A stretch of DNA of 64,000 nt, from the NCBI GenBank assembly GCA_902622955.1, contig CACNRP010000003.1, positions 29,402 to 93,401 on the forward strand. The letters are read 5' to 3'. Position numbers and translations under genes: made by a program. Positions 33,738-44,119 of this stretch are shown here, piece by piece (within the stretch, counting starts at the first letter, position 1; each line of letters starts with the position of its first letter). Below the pieces are notes generated by a model. It did no database searches. It was not told the DNA's origin and was given only the letters and a program-made list of their open reading frames with translations. The DNA is from an uncultured Pelagibacteraceae bacterium (GTDB lineage: Bacteria; Pseudomonadota; Alphaproteobacteria; Pelagibacterales; Pelagibacteraceae).

Positions 33738-34238
33738 ATGAAAAAAAACTCATACTCTTACGATGATCTTATAACTTGTGGAAATGGGGATCTTTTTGGA
33801 CCTGGAAATGCAAAATTACCTCTTCCACCAATGCTTATGTTTGACAGAATAACTGAAATCAATGAAAATAACGGAAAATTTAATAAAGGCTTTTTAAAAG
33901 CTGAATTAGATATTAAAGATAATCTCTGGTTTTTTGATTGTCATTTTAAAAAAGATCCAGTTATGCCTGGATGTCTAGGTTTAGATGCTATGTGGCAACT
34001 GGTAGGTTTTTTTCTAGGTTGGTTAGGAAATCCTGGAAAAGGAAGAGCGTTAGGTGTGGGTACTGTAAAATTTACAGGTGAAGTTTTACAGAGTGTAAAA
34101 AATGTAAGATATGAAATAGATATGAAGAAAATTATGTCTCCTGGAGGAACAACTGTTGGGCTTGCAAATGGAATTGTTCTTGCAGATAATAAAAAAATTT
34201 ATTCAGCAGAAAGTTTAAAGGTAGGTTTGTTTAAATAA
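33738..34238 (+). CDS. fabA: 3-hydroxydecanoyl-ACP dehydratase/isomerase
   Basis: FabA dehydrates 3-hydroxydecanoyl-ACP and isomerises the trans-2 to the cis-3 decenoyl form, the branch point to unsaturated fatty acids. The 166-residue hotdog protein has [12 protein letters not shown] and the active-site helix [20 protein letters not shown] with His and Asp. It overlaps the start of fabB by one base, so translation is coupled. The gene order irr-fabA-fabB-fabI is typical of alphaproteobacteria. Confidence 0.97.
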   Translation: MKKNSYSYDDLITCGNGDLFGPGNAKLPLPPMLMFDRITEINENNGKFNKGFLKAELDIKDNLWFFDCHFKKDPVMPGCLGLDAMWQLVGFFLGWLGNPGKGRALGVGTVKFTGEVLQSVKNVRYEIDMKKIMSPGGTTVGLANGIVLADNKKIYSAESLKVGLFK

Positions 34239-35449
34239 TGAGAAGAGTAGTTATCACCGGTTTAGGGGTAGTTTCTTGCTTAGGGAATAATCAAGAAGAG
34301 GTTCATAAATCTTTGTTAAATTCAAAATCAGGAATTTCTTTTGCGGAAGAATATAAAGAGCATAATTTAAAAAGCCATGTTCATGGTAAACCAAATATCA
34401 AACTAGAGGATCATATTGATAGAAAAACAATTAGATTTATGGGTTCAGGATCAGCTTATAATTATATTGCTATGAAAGAAGCTATTGAAGATTCTGGATT
34501 AGAAGAAAGTGAAGTAAGTAATTTTAAAACCGGGATTGTAATGGGTTCAGGTGGCCCATCAATTGAAAACGTAATACTTGCGGCTGACAAAACAAGAGCT
34601 AAAACTCCAAAACTAATGGGGCCCTTTATTGTTCCAAGAACAATGGCCAGTACTGCCTCAGCAACACTTGCTGTCCCATTTAAAATTAAAGGGACTAACT
34701 ACACAATGAGCTCTGCTTGTGCAACAAGTGGACACTGTATTGGAAATTCAATGGAATTGATTCAAATGGGTAAACAAGATGTTGTTTTTGCTGGAGGAAG
34801 TGAAGAAGTTCACTGGGCAATGACAGCCATGTTTGATGCGATGACAGCTTTATCATCAAAATATAATGATGCTCCAGAAACAGCATCTAGAGCATATGAT
34901 AAAACGAGAGATGGTTTTGTAATTGCTGGTGGCGCAGGCGTTTTGGTACTTGAAGAATATGAACATGCTAAAGCAAGAGGAGCAAAAATATATGCAGAAT
35001 TAACTGGTTATGGAGCAACCTCAGATGGATACGATATGGTAGCTCCATCTGGCGAGGGAGCTGTGAGATGTATGCAGATGGCAATGTCTACAACTAAAAA
35101 TAAAATTGACTATATCAATACTCATGGAACATCCACTCCAGTGGGAGATATCACTGAGTTAAACGCTATTAAAAATACCTTTGGAGACAATATTCCAAAA
35201 ATTAGTTCAACTAAATCTTTATCAGGACATCCTTTAGGTGCTGCTTCAGTGCATGAAGCAATTTATTGTTTAATAATGATGAAAAACAATTTTGTTGCTG
35301 GCTCTGCAAATATAACAGACATGGATGATGACGCTAAAAAATTTCCAATAGTTTCCAAAACTGAAACGGGGGCAACTTTAAATACAGTTATGTCAAATAG
35401 CTTTGGTTTTGGTGGAACAAATGCTGCTTTAATTTTTGAAAAGGTTTGA
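34238..35449 (+). CDS. fabB: 3-oxoacyl-ACP synthase I
   Basis: FabB elongates the cis-3-decenoyl-ACP made by FabA and other acyl-ACPs. The 403-residue thiolase-fold enzyme has the catalytic Cys in [16 protein letters not shown], the His residues in [13 protein letters not shown] and [15 protein letters not shown], and ends with [17 protein letters not shown]. The start overlaps the fabA stop; fabI follows after 3 bp. Confidence 0.96.
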   Translation: MRRVVITGLGVVSCLGNNQEEVHKSLLNSKSGISFAEEYKEHNLKSHVHGKPNIKLEDHIDRKTIRFMGSGSAYNYIAMKEAIEDSGLEESEVSNFKTGIVMGSGGPSIENVILAADKTRAKTPKLMGPFIVPRTMASTASATLAVPFKIKGTNYTMSSACATSGHCIGNSMELIQMGKQDVVFAGGSEEVHWAMTAMFDAMTALSSKYNDAPETASRAYDKTRDGFVIAGGAGVLVLEEYEHAKARGAKIYAELTGYGATSDGYDMVAPSGEGAVRCMQMAMSTTKNKIDYINTHGTSTPVGDITELNAIKNTFGDNIPKISSTKSLSGHPLGAASVHEAIYCLIMMKNNFVAGSANITDMDDDAKKFPIVSKTETGATLNTVMSNSFGFGGTNAALIFEKV

Positions 35450-35452
35450 TTA

Positions 35453-36238
35453 ATGAGTTTGATGAAAGGTAAAAAAGGATTAATCATGGGTGTTGCCAAT
35501 GAAAGATCTATTGCCTGGGGCATTTCTCAAAAACTTGCAGAAGCTGGAGCTGAGTTAGCATTTACATATTTAGGTGATGCTCTTAAAAAAAGAGTAATTC
35601 CTTTAGCAGAAAAATTAAATTCGAAAGTTACATTTAGTTGTGATGTTGAAAAAAAAGAAGAAGTAGTAAAATTATTTGAGGATATCAAATCTCAATGGGG
35701 TGAAATTGATTTTGTAGTTCATGCAGTTGCTTTTTCAGATAAATCAGAGTTATCAGGTGAATATTTAAATACCACAAGAGAAAACTTTTTAAGAAGTATG
35801 TTAATTTCTTGTTTTTCATTCACTGAAGTAGCAAAAGAAGCTTCTAAAGTAATGAAAGAAGGCGGAAGTTTATTAACTTTAACTTATGAATCTACTAAAG
35901 CAATTCCGAATTATAACGTAATGGGTGTTTGTAAATCTGCTCTTGAAGCTAGTGTTAAGTATCTTGCAAGAGATTTAGGAGCTAAAGGTATGAGAGTAAA
36001 TGCAATCAGTGCTGGGCCTATTAAAACACTGGCAGCTTCTGCAATTGGAGATGCGAAATTCCTTTATAAGTGGAATGAAGACCATTCTTTTCTTAAGAGA
36101 AATGTAGATATTAATGATGTTGGAAATTCAGCATTATATTTATTAAGTAACCTCGCAAATGGAGTTACTGGCGAAATTCACTATGTAGATGCTGGATATA
36201 ACAAAGTTGGGATGCCCGACCCAAAGAATATTAGCTAA
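35453..36238 (+). CDS. fabI: enoyl-ACP reductase FabI
   Basis: FabI reduces trans-2-enoyl-ACP with NAD(P)H in each elongation cycle. The 261-residue short-chain dehydrogenase has the nucleotide motif GVANERSIAWGI, the FabI-type active site with Tyr in LTYESTKAIPNYNVMGVCKSAL, and AGPIKTLAASAIGD. The start is ATG; an ATG four codons inside is an alternative. It ends the fabA-fabB-fabI operon, facing the terminator of the convergent pnp gene. Confidence 0.95.
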   Translation: MSLMKGKKGLIMGVANERSIAWGISQKLAEAGAELAFTYLGDALKKRVIPLAEKLNSKVTFSCDVEKKEEVVKLFEDIKSQWGEIDFVVHAVAFSDKSELSGEYLNTTRENFLRSMLISCFSFTEVAKEASKVMKEGGSLLTLTYESTKAIPNYNVMGVCKSALEASVKYLARDLGAKGMRVNAISAGPIKTLAASAIGDAKFLYKWNEDHSFLKRNVDINDVGNSALYLLSNLANGVTGEIHYVDAGYNKVGMPDPKNIS

Positions 36239-36248
36239 ATTAAATTAA

Positions 36249-36284
36249 AAAAACCCCCAGAACTCTCATTCCAGGGGTTTAAAA
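36249..36284. terminator. intrinsic terminator after pnp (and fabI)
   Basis: An inverted repeat AAACCCC ... GGGGTTT lies between two convergent genes. On the minus strand it is followed by a run of seven T, a strong terminator for pnp; on the plus strand only TTTAAAATTT follows, so termination of fabI is weaker. Confidence 0.75.
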
Positions 36285-36303
36285 TTTAAATTTAAACTAT
36301 TAA

Positions 36304-38376
36304 TTATTCAGTGGCTTGTTTCATAGAAAGCTTAACTTTACCTCTATCGAAACCAATTACTTTGACTTTTACTTCGTCGCCTTCTTTGACAACGTCAGTT
36401 ACTTTAGCAACTCTCTTATCTGCAAGTTCTGAGATATGAACCAGTCCATCTTGTTTTCCTAGGAAATTAACAAATGCACCAAACTCCATGATCTTCATCA
36501 CTTTACCTGAATAAATTTTATTCAATTCAGCTTTTGCTGTGATGTCTTTAATCATCTGCATTGCAATGTTTCTAGACTCTTCATCGGGAGCGGCAACTGT
36601 TACTACACCTTCATCATTTACATCCACTTTTGCACCCGATTTTTCAACAATTTCTCTGATCGTTGCACCACCTTTTCCAATGACAGCAGCGATGTCTTTT
36701 TTATCTACATTAACTTGTTCCATTTTTGGAGTGTGCTTTCCAACATCAGATCTTGAAGCTGATAATGCTTTATTCATTTCTCCTAAAATATGAACTCTTC
36801 CATCTTTAGCTTGGCTTAATGCTTGCTCCATAATTTCAAATGTAATACCTGTAATTTTAATATCCATCTGAAGAGAAGTAATTCCATCTTTAGTTCCAGC
36901 AACTTTAAAGTCCATATCACCTAGGTGATCTTCATCACCTAAAATATCTGACAGAACACTAAAATCATCGCCTTCTTTAATTAATCCCATAGCAATACCT
37001 GCAACCGGCTCCTTAATCGGTACTCCTGCGTCCATTAATGCTAATGATGTTCCACAAACAGTAGCCATTGAAGAAGAACCATTAGACTCAGTAATCTCTG
37101 AAACTACTCTGAAAGTATATGGAAATGCTTCTTTTGTAGGTAATGAAGAATTGATTGCTCTCCATGCTAATTTACCATGACCAATTTCTCTTCTACCAGT
37201 TCCAATTCTACCAGTTTCTCCAACTGAAAATGGAGGAAAGTTATAGTGAAGCATAAATCGCTCTCTTTGTAATCCATCTAAACTTTCAATTCTTTGCTCA
37301 TCATCAGATGTCCCTAAAGTTGCAACAACAATTGCTTGAGTTTCCCCCCTAGTAAATAATGCAGAACCATGTGCTCTTGGTAGAACACTAACTTCACATT
37401 CGATAGGTCTTACATCTGATAAGCCTCTACCATCAATTCTATTTTTGTTTTTTAGAATATCAGTTCTAACAATTGATTTTTCAAGAATTTTTAACTGACT
37501 GTTAACATCTAGATCGGTGTAATTTTCATCTTCCTCATAAAGCTTTTTGGCTTTATCAGTAATCTCTGAAATTTGATTTGATCTATCTTGTTTATCTCTA
37601 GTTGCAAAAGCTTTCTTAAGATCTTCTGTAAAAGTTTCTTCAAGTTTTTTCTTAACTTCTGATAGATCTTTCTTTTCAACAGTCCACTCAGATTTTCTGC
37701 ATTCTTTTGCAAGTTCCTCGATCATTTCAATCACTGGAACAAATCCCTCATGACCAAATTTCACTGCATTTAACATTTCTTCTTCTGTTAAACCATTAGC
37801 TTCAGACTCAACCATAAGCACGGCGTCTTTTGTACCTGCTACAACTAAATCTAATTTTGATTTTTCTAAGTCTACTTTAGATGGGTTTAAAACATATTTT
37901 CCATTTATAAAACCAACTCTTGAAGCACCTACAGGACCCATAAATGGCATTCCTGAAATAGCTAAAGCTGCTGAAGATGCAGTGATTGATAAAATGTCTG
38001 GTTCATTTTCTTTATCGTATGAAATTACTGTTGGTAATAACTGAACTTCATTTTTAAATTCATCTGGAAACAAAGGTCTGATTGGTCTGTCAATTAATCT
38101 AGAGATTAATGTTTCGCTCTCAGTTGGTCTTGCTTCTCTTTTAAAATATCCACCTGGAATTTTTCCAGCTGCATAATATTTTTCTTGGTAATTTACAGAT
38201 AATGGAAAGTAATCAATTTCAGGATTTACTTTTTTTGCTCCTACTACTGTTGCTAGTACAACTGTCTCTCCACATGTTGCGATTATTGCACCGTCTGCCT
38301 GCCTTGCTACTTTACCTGTTTCTAAACTTATCTTCTTTCCTGCTACTTCAATTTCCTTCTTGTATACTTTAAACAT
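36304..38376 (-). CDS. pnp: polynucleotide phosphorylase
   Basis: PNPase degrades RNA 3' to 5' with phosphate and is part of the RNA-decay machinery. The 690-residue protein has two RNase PH domains ([15 protein letters not shown] in the second one), an all-helical linker, a KH domain with [19 protein letters not shown], and a C-terminal S1 domain ([21 protein letters not shown]). It lies 62 bp after rpsO with a TTTCG repeat (CGAAA on the coding strand) in the leader. A partner Suv3-like helicase is encoded at the left of the window. Confidence 0.97.
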   Translation of the reverse strand: MFKVYKKEIEVAGKKISLETGKVARQADGAIIATCGETVVLATVVGAKKVNPEIDYFPLSVNYQEKYYAAGKIPGGYFKREARPTESETLISRLIDRPIRPLFPDEFKNEVQLLPTVISYDKENEPDILSITASSAALAISGMPFMGPVGASRVGFINGKYVLNPSKVDLEKSKLDLVVAGTKDAVLMVESEANGLTEEEMLNAVKFGHEGFVPVIEMIEELAKECRKSEWTVEKKDLSEVKKKLEETFTEDLKKAFATRDKQDRSNQISEITDKAKKLYEEDENYTDLDVNSQLKILEKSIVRTDILKNKNRIDGRGLSDVRPIECEVSVLPRAHGSALFTRGETQAIVVATLGTSDDEQRIESLDGLQRERFMLHYNFPPFSVGETGRIGTGRREIGHGKLAWRAINSSLPTKEAFPYTFRVVSEITESNGSSSMATVCGTSLALMDAGVPIKEPVAGIAMGLIKEGDDFSVLSDILGDEDHLGDMDFKVAGTKDGITSLQMDIKITGITFEIMEQALSQAKDGRVHILGEMNKALSASRSDVGKHTPKMEQVNVDKKDIAAVIGKGGATIREIVEKSGAKVDVNDEGVVTVAAPDEESRNIAMQMIKDITAKAELNKIYSGKVMKIMEFGAFVNFLGKQDGLVHISELADKRVAKVTDVVKEGDEVKVKVIGFDRGKVKLSMKQATE

Positions 38377-38386
38377 TTCATTTCCA

Positions 38387-38410
38387 TTTCGTTTCGTTTC
38401 GTTCGTTTCG
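38387..38410. repeat. TTTCG short tandem repeat in rpsO-pnp spacer
   Basis: The plus strand reads TTTCG three times, TTCG, then TTTCG (CGAAA on the pnp coding strand), ending 10 bp from the pnp start codon. It lies in the 5' leader of pnp, a region that in E. coli is cut by RNase III for autoregulation. I see no equivalent long hairpin here. Confidence 0.7.
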
Positions 38411-38438
38411 TTCCATTCCGTTCTATCTATCTTGACTT

Positions 38439-38687
38439 CTATTTTCTTAAATTCAATTTCGACAGTACATTTTTGTAAGAATCCATTTTATTTTTCTTTA
38501 GGTATTCTAACAATTTCTTTCTTCTATTGACTGCTCTCAACAATCCGACGGATGAATGTTTGTCCTTTTTGAATTGCTTAATATGTTTAGAGAGAGTTTC
38601 AATTTTCTCTGTTAGCAAAGCGATCTGTATCTCTGAAGATCCAGTGTCTTTATCATGCATTGCTAATTCTTGCGCCTTTTTGTTCAT
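38439..38687 (-). CDS. rpsO: 30S ribosomal protein S15
   Basis: S15 binds 16S rRNA and nucleates the central domain of the small subunit. The 82-residue protein has [39 protein letters not shown] and the C-terminal LSKLNLRK. It is about 6-7 residues shorter than the usual 89, all at the N-terminus. It is followed by pnp, as usual, but truB, which normally precedes it, is missing. Confidence 0.95.
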   Translation of the reverse strand: MNKKAQELAMHDKDTGSSEIQIALLTEKIETLSKHIKQFKKDKHSSVGLLRAVNRRKKLLEYLKKNKMDSYKNVLSKLNLRK

Positions 38688-38699
38688 GCCTCTTTCTTC

Positions 38700-39068
38700 C
38701 TATTTATTTGTTTGTTTTATTAAGTTTTCTATTTTTTCCGCATACTCGAAAGACTCGTCTTTTCTAAAAAGTAATTTTGGTAAAAATTTCATAACCACTT
38801 TTTGTGATAAAATTTTTCTAATTAAAAATGAGTATTCTTTTAAAACATTAATTGTTTCCTCCGCATCTTTTCCACCCAATGGAAGAACGTAAGCTTTCGC
38901 AATTTTTAAATCTGGACTCATTTTAACTTCAGTAACTGTTATAGTATTCGTTTCTAAATTTGGAACCTTAGCCTCATTTCTTATAAAAATCATACTTAAA
39001 GACTGCTTGATCATTTCCCCTACTCTAAGCTGTCTTTGAGATACTGGTTTTCCTATTCTATCTGCCAT
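38700..39068 (-). CDS. rbfA: ribosome-binding factor A
   Basis: RbfA is a KH-fold assembly factor for late 30S maturation. The 122-residue protein has SQRQLRVGEMIKQSLSMIF, VKMSPDLKIAKAYVLPLGG and the C-terminal LPKLLFRKDESFEYAEKIENLI. Its start overlaps the infB stop by one base, so it is translationally coupled to IF-2, a conserved pairing. Confidence 0.94.
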   Translation of the reverse strand: MADRIGKPVSQRQLRVGEMIKQSLSMIFIRNEAKVPNLETNTITVTEVKMSPDLKIAKAYVLPLGGKDAEETINVLKEYSFLIRKILSQKVVMKFLPKLLFRKDESFEYAEKIENLIKQTNK

Positions 39069-41287
39069 TAAATTGACCTTTCTGTAGATGTAACACTAAA
39101 TGCTTCTATTGTGTCGTTTTTTTGAAAATCCATATAATCTTTTAATGTAATTCCACATTCTTGGCCGTCACTTACTTGTTTTACTTGGTTTTTTTCTCTA
39201 AATATTGTGGAAACTTTTCCAGTATAGATAATAGTACCATCTCTAATAATTCTGACATCTGAAGTGCTATTAATCTCTCCTTCAGTTACTTTAGAACCAG
39301 CAACCTTTCCAGCACCTGAAACTTTAAATATTTCCAAAATTTGTGCTGTACCAGTAATTTTTTCTTGAACATCGGGTGCTAATAATCCTGACATTTTTTG
39401 TTTAATATAATCCAAAACTTCATAAATAATATTGTAAGAAGAAATTTTAATTTTTTCGTTTTCAGCAAGTTTTTTTGCTTCTTTACTTGGCTTAACATTA
39501 AAAGCTATTAAAACTGCATTTGATGCTTTAGCTAATGTAACATCAGTTTCAGTTACCATTCCAATATCTGCTAAAATTATTTTTGGTTTTACTTCATCAT
39601 GCTTAATTTGATTAATTGCATTTTTAATTGCTTCCGATGATCCATGTACATCTGATTTAATAATTAAATTAAGCTCTTCTGTAGATTTATCAGAAAAAGC
39701 AGAATCTTGAGTTGCAAATGTAAGAGGATTTTTTCCATCTTTGCTTTCTTGTGCTCTATTTTCGCTCAATGACTTAGCTTCTTTTTCTGTATCAAGAACA
39801 ATAAAATCATCTCCAGCTTTTGCAGCACCATTTATTCCCAAAATTTCAACAGGAGTAGATGGTAAAGCCTCATTAATATTTTTTCCTTTGTCATTAATAA
39901 TAGCTCTAATTTTTCCCCATTTTAAACCACTCACAAAAAAATCACCTCTTCTTAGTGTTCCAGTTGTTACGATTATATTTGCAACAGGACCTCTACCTAC
40001 ATCAATTTTTGATTCTAAAACTATACCAGTAGCTTTAGATTCATAATCTGTTTTAAGATCTAAGATTTCTGCTTGAAGGATTATAGACTCTACTAATTTA
40101 TCTAAGTTTTGTTTTGTTTTAGTTGAGATTTCAACCATTAGAGTATCACCAGATAAATCCTCTGCTATTAACTCATGTTCTAATAATTGGTTTTTAATTT
40201 TCTGAGGATCTGCCTCTGGTAAATCACATTTATTTATTGCTACAACAATTGGAACATTCGCTGCTTTTGCATGTTTAATAGACTCGATAGTTTGAGGTTT
40301 AACTCCATCATCAGCAGCAACTACTAAAACAACTACATCTGTTAATTTTGAACCTCTTGCTCTCATCTCTGTAAAAGCAGCATGGCCCGGTGTATCAATA
40401 AATGTTAATTTATTATCTTGGCTTTTAATTTGATAAGCTCCAATATGTTGAGTTATTCCACCAAATTCTCCTGAAACTACGTTTGCACTTCTGAGTACAT
40501 CTAGTACTGATGTCTTACCATGATCAACATGACCCATAACAGTAACTATGGGTGGTCGATTTTTTAAATTTTCAGTTCTTGATGCTTTAATTTTTTGAAT
40601 TATTTCTTCTGCTTTTTCCTCTCTTATCGGATTATGACCAAATTCTTTTACTAAATACTCAGCCGTATCTGCAGCTAATGTTTGATTGATAGTTACTGTA
40701 ACTCCCATTCCAAATAAGTGCTTTATCACACTGCTTGATTGCTCAGCCATTCTATTCGCAAGTTCTCGAACAGTAATTGCCTCTGGTATATTTACTTCTC
40801 GCTTTATAGGTTTCAAATTTTCTTGAGAATCATCTTTCGTTGCATTTTTAATTTCTTTCTGTCTAGCTCTTTTTACTGACGCCAAACTTCTTTGCTTTGC
40901 ATCAATCTCGTCACTTAATGCTCTTGATACAGTTAACTTTAATTCCCTTTTCTTAGCTCCTGCTTTTAAGGTTTTTCGATCTTTACTTTCACTGTCTCCC
41001 TTTAGTCTTTTTGTTGCTCTTTGTTCTGCTAGTTTTCTCTTCTCAAAATCATTTGTTATAGGTGGTGATTTAGAATTAAATGAGGGTTTTAGAGGTGCAC
41101 CTCTATTAAATGTAGAGTTAGGTCTTGGCTTACTTGTAGTAGGTCTATAAGAACCGCCTCTAGATGTAAATCTGCCAGTTTGTTTTCCAATTACTACGGA
41201 GTTTTTTCCTTGGGTTTTTGCAATCTCAATGTTCTTGATTGATTTTTTGGCTGAGCCTGAAATTGTTAATTTTGTTTTTTTTTCCAT
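39068..41287 (-). CDS. infB: translation initiation factor IF-2
   Basis: IF-2 is a GTPase that brings fMet-tRNA to the 30S subunit. The 739-residue protein has a short basic, disordered N-terminal part (no long repeats), the IF2_N-like segment [20 protein letters not shown], the G1 motif [17 protein letters not shown]3 [15 protein letters not shown] and G4 [10 protein letters not shown]. The C-terminal domains III and IV follow. It is shorter than the roughly 890 residues of E. coli IF-2 because of the N-terminus, as in other streamlined genomes. It is 10 bp downstream of nusA; ylxR, usually between them, is absent. Confidence 0.97.
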   Translation of the reverse strand: MEKKTKLTISGSAKKSIKNIEIAKTQGKNSVVIGKQTGRFTSRGGSYRPTTSKPRPNSTFNRGAPLKPSFNSKSPPITNDFEKRKLAEQRATKRLKGDSESKDRKTLKAGAKKRELKLTVSRALSDEIDAKQRSLASVKRARQKEIKNATKDDSQENLKPIKREVNIPEAITVRELANRMAEQSSSVIKHLFGMGVTVTINQTLAADTAEYLVKEFGHNPIREEKAEEIIQKIKASRTENLKNRPPIVTVMGHVDHGKTSVLDVLRSANVVSGEFGGITQHIGAYQIKSQDNKLTFIDTPGHAAFTEMRARGSKLTDVVVLVVAADDGVKPQTIESIKHAKAANVPIVVAINKCDLPEADPQKIKNQLLEHELIAEDLSGDTLMVEISTKTKQNLDKLVESIILQAEILDLKTDYESKATGIVLESKIDVGRGPVANIIVTTGTLRRGDFFVSGLKWGKIRAIINDKGKNINEALPSTPVEILGINGAAKAGDDFIVLDTEKEAKSLSENRAQESKDGKNPLTFATQDSAFSDKSTEELNLIIKSDVHGSSEAIKNAINQIKHDEVKPKIILADIGMVTETDVTLAKASNAVLIAFNVKPSKEAKKLAENEKIKISSYNIIYEVLDYIKQKMSGLLAPDVQEKITGTAQILEIFKVSGAGKVAGSKVTEGEINSTSDVRIIRDGTIIYTGKVSTIFREKNQVKQVSDGQECGITLKDYMDFQKNDTIEAFSVTSTERSI

Positions 41288-41297
41288 ACCTCATCAC

Positions 41298-42851
41298 TCA
41301 ATCTTTATAAACAATATTTCGAGCAGACATTACTAATTCATCCGCTTCTTCTTTTGATAATGCAAAATCCTCAAGATAACCATGAATTTTAACCCTCTCA
41401 CCTTTAACCACGTCAAATCCTCCAGTTAATTCATCAGATGCTAAATCTGCAAAATCCTCTAGTGTTAAAATTTTTTGCTCTCCAAGTGTTACTAGCATTC
41501 CTGGAGTTAATCCTTTTAGATTAATCAAAGAATCCTCGAGACCCAATTCTTTTATCCTCTGAGAAATATCTTCTTGATCTTTTACGTGAAACTCTTTAGC
41601 CCTTTCTATTAACGCTTTAGCAGTATCTCCCTCGATGCCTTCAATCTTCATTAAGCTTTCCACTGAACTATCTTTGATGTCGTCGATAGTTGAAAACCCT
41701 TCCGCAACAAGTAATTGACCTAATGTTTCATCTAATTCCAAATTTTTAACAAAATTTTCAGTTTTTTCTTTAAATTCTAACTGTCTTCTCTCAGAATCCT
41801 CCGCGTCAGTCATTATGTTTATTTCATAATTTAAAAGTTTAGTTGCAAGTCTTACATTTTGACCTCTTCTTCCAATTGCTTTGCTCAAATTATCCTCGGT
41901 TAAAATTACATCAAGTTTTTTTCTTTCGTCATCAACATTCACTCTTTGAACTTCTGCGGGTGATAAAGCATTTGAAACTAAGATTGCTGGATCTTCTGAC
42001 CAATTTACTATATCGATTTTCTCTCCTTGAAGTTCATTCACTACAGCTTGAACTCTTGATCCTCTCATTCCCACACATGCACCAACAGGGTCTAAAGATG
42101 TATCAACTGCTTTTACACATATTTTTGCTCTACTTCCAGGATCTCTAGAAGAAGATTTAATTTCTATTAATCCATCATAAATTTCTGGAACTTCTTGAAC
42201 AAAAAGTTTTTCCATAAATTTAGGGTGTGCTCTAGATAAAAAAATTTGTTGTCCTCTTGGCTCTCTTCTTACATCATAACAATAAGCTTTAATTCGATCA
42301 CCAGCTTTAATATTTTCACGAGGAATTAGCTCATTTTTTTGTATTATAGCTTCAGTTCTACCTAAATCCACAATCACGTTTCCAAATTCTAATCTCTTAA
42401 CAATCCCACTTAAAATTGTATCTTTCTTATCAATAAAATCATTAAATTGTCTTTCTCTTTCTGCCTCTCTTACGTTAAAACTTATTACTTGTTTTGCGGT
42501 TTGAGCAGCTATACGCCCAAAATCAAAAGAGGGAAGTGGTTGTAATACTTCGTCACCAATAGATTTATCTTTATTAATTTCATTTAAACTTATTGCATCC
42601 TCTAATTTTATTTCAGTATTAGCATTTTCTGGATTTTCACAGATAACTAATCTTCTGAAAAGCTCAATGTCTCCATTATCTCTATTTATAGAAACCTTAA
42701 TTTCATTTTCCTGACCAAATTTTGATTTAGCTGCTTTTGCAATTCCTGTTTCCATGGAACTTATAATTAATTCTTTATCAATTGATTTTTCCAAAGCTAC
42801 AGCTTCAGCAATTCTTAATAATTCAAGTTTGTCAGCTCTTTTATTTAACAT
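41298..42851 (-). CDS. nusA: transcription termination/antitermination factor NusA
   Basis: NusA binds RNA polymerase and nascent RNA and modulates pausing, termination and antitermination. The 517-residue protein has the N-terminal polymerase-binding domain, an S1 domain (DTILSGIVKRLEFGNVIVDLG), KH domains (DPVGACVGMRGSRVQAVVNEL and LSKAIGRRGQNVRLATKL) and a C-terminal helical repeat region (LLVAEGFSTIDDI, LEDFADLASDEL). The usual upstream rimP is absent. It has its own candidate promoter and a terminator-like leader hairpin directly before the ribosome-binding site. Confidence 0.96.
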   Translation of the reverse strand: MLNKRADKLELLRIAEAVALEKSIDKELIISSMETGIAKAAKSKFGQENEIKVSINRDNGDIELFRRLVICENPENANTEIKLEDAISLNEINKDKSIGDEVLQPLPSFDFGRIAAQTAKQVISFNVREAERERQFNDFIDKKDTILSGIVKRLEFGNVIVDLGRTEAIIQKNELIPRENIKAGDRIKAYCYDVRREPRGQQIFLSRAHPKFMEKLFVQEVPEIYDGLIEIKSSSRDPGSRAKICVKAVDTSLDPVGACVGMRGSRVQAVVNELQGEKIDIVNWSEDPAILVSNALSPAEVQRVNVDDERKKLDVILTEDNLSKAIGRRGQNVRLATKLLNYEINIMTDAEDSERRQLEFKEKTENFVKNLELDETLGQLLVAEGFSTIDDIKDSSVESLMKIEGIEGDTAKALIERAKEFHVKDQEDISQRIKELGLEDSLINLKGLTPGMLVTLGEQKILTLEDFADLASDELTGGFDVVKGERVKIHGYLEDFALSKEEADELVMSARNIVYKD

Positions 42852-42870
42852 ATTTTAATTACTCCAAAAA

Positions 42871-42892
42871 AAAATGGGCTAAAGCCCATTTT
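42871..42892 (-). terminator. attenuator-like terminator in the nusA leader
   Basis: The hairpin AAAATGGGC TAAA GCCCATTTT (9-bp stem) is followed on the minus strand by nine T and then GGAG, the nusA Shine-Dalgarno. It can end metK transcripts and also transcripts starting at the promoter just after metK, leaving only readthrough for nusA. Confidence 0.85.
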
Positions 42893-42915
42893 GTAAAGGT
42901 CAACAATGTACAGGC

Positions 42916-42943
42916 AATATAGTAAAATTTTTTTTTAATTCAA
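42916..42943 (-). promoter_or_regulatory. candidate promoter for nusA-infB-rbfA-rpsO-pnp
   Basis: On the minus strand TTGAAT (-35) is followed after 16 nt by TATATT (-10), immediately downstream of the metK stop. It would start a leader of roughly 50-60 nt holding the terminator hairpin before nusA. Confidence 0.55.
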
Positions 42944-42949
42944 CAGAAA

Positions 42950-44119
42950 CTATTTAGAAAAAATATTAATTTTATCAGTTTTTTCCCAGGAAAATGAGCC
43001 ATTTTCCTCAGGTGTTCTTCCAAAATGACCATAAGCAGATGTTTTTTCATATATAGGTTTATTCAGGTCTAACATTTCTCTAATACCCCTTGGGCTTAAA
43101 TCAAAATTTTCTTTAATCTTTTCTACTACAAATTTATTTTTATCTAAATCATTATCAAATAAATCAACATAAATAGATAAAGGTTTTGAGACCCCGATTG
43201 CATAAGCTAATTGAATTAAACATTTTTCTGCAATTTTTGAACCAACAATATTTTTAGCAATATATCTTGCTGCGTAAGCAGCTGATCTATCAACTTTGGT
43301 TGGATCTTTTCCAGAAAAAGCACCACCGCCATGAGGTGCCGCTCCTCCATATGTGTCAACAATAATTTTTCTACCAGTAAGACCACAATCTCCATCGGGA
43401 CCACCAATTACAAAATTACCAGTTGGATTCACATAGAATTCATCTTCATTAAAATCATCCAAAAAATTTTCAGGAATAGATTTTAACATATAAGGTTTTA
43501 GCAAATCTCTAACCTGAGCCTGATTAACATCTGCTGAATGTTGAGATGATATAACCACTGATTTAACTTTTGAAGGTTTTCCATCAATATACTCAAAAGT
43601 TACTTGGCTTTTTGAGTCTGGCTCGATATTTTTTAACTTTCCAGATTTTCTGTCCTCAGCCATTAATCTTAAAATTTTATGAGAGTAGTGAATTGGTGCT
43701 GGCATTAATACATCTGTTTCGTTACATGCGTAACCAAACATTATACCTTGATCTCCAGCTCCTTCATCTTTATTTCCTGATGAGTCCACTCCCATAGCAA
43801 TATCGGCTGATTGGGAATGTAAATGACTTTCAATTTTTGTGGCTTCTTTCCAACTAAATCCTTCTTGGTCATAACCAATATCTTTTATACAATTCCTTAC
43901 TTTTTGAATTAACTCATCTTTTTTAATTTCTGGTCCCCTTACTTCACCAGCTAAAACAACTTTATTTGTAGTTGTTAGTGTTTCGCAGGCAACTCTAGAA
44001 TATGGATCTCCAGAAATAAAACTATCAACAACCATATCTGAGATTCTATCAGAGACTTTATCCGGATGGCCTTCAGAGACAGACTCACTTGTGAAAAGAT
44101 AATTTTTTAAATTACTCAT
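42950..44119 (-). CDS. metK: S-adenosylmethionine synthetase
   Basis: MetK makes S-adenosylmethionine from methionine and ATP. The 389-residue protein has [14 protein letters not shown], the [15 protein letters not shown] signature, [20 protein letters not shown], and [19 protein letters not shown]. The start overlaps lnt by 8 bp. No SAM riboswitch is recognisable, as the gene lies within an operon. It is followed by the nusA promoter/terminator leader. Confidence 0.97.
   Translation of the reverse strand: MSNLKNYLFTSESVSEGHPDKVSDRISDMVVDSFISGDPYSRVACETLTTTNKVVLAGEVRGPEIKKDELIQKVRNCIKDIGYDQEGFSWKEATKIESHLHSQSADIAMGVDSSGNKDEGAGDQGIMFGYACNETDVLMPAPIHYSHKILRLMAEDRKSGKLKNIEPDSKSQVTFEYIDGKPSKVKSVVISSQHSADVNQAQVRDLLKPYMLKSIPENFLDDFNEDEFYVNPTGNFVIGGPDGDCGLTGRKIIVDTYGGAAPHGGGAFSGKDPTKVDRSAAYAARYIAKNIVGSKIAEKCLIQLAYAIGVSKPLSIYVDLFDNDLDKNKFVVEKIKENFDLSPRGIREMLDLNKPIYEKTSAYGHFGRTPEENGSFSWEKTDKINIFSK

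Noticed and set aside
42950-44119. SAM riboswitch controlling metK
   Set aside because: metK overlaps lnt by 8 bp, leaving no leader, and no SAM-II or SAM-V-like fold was seen.
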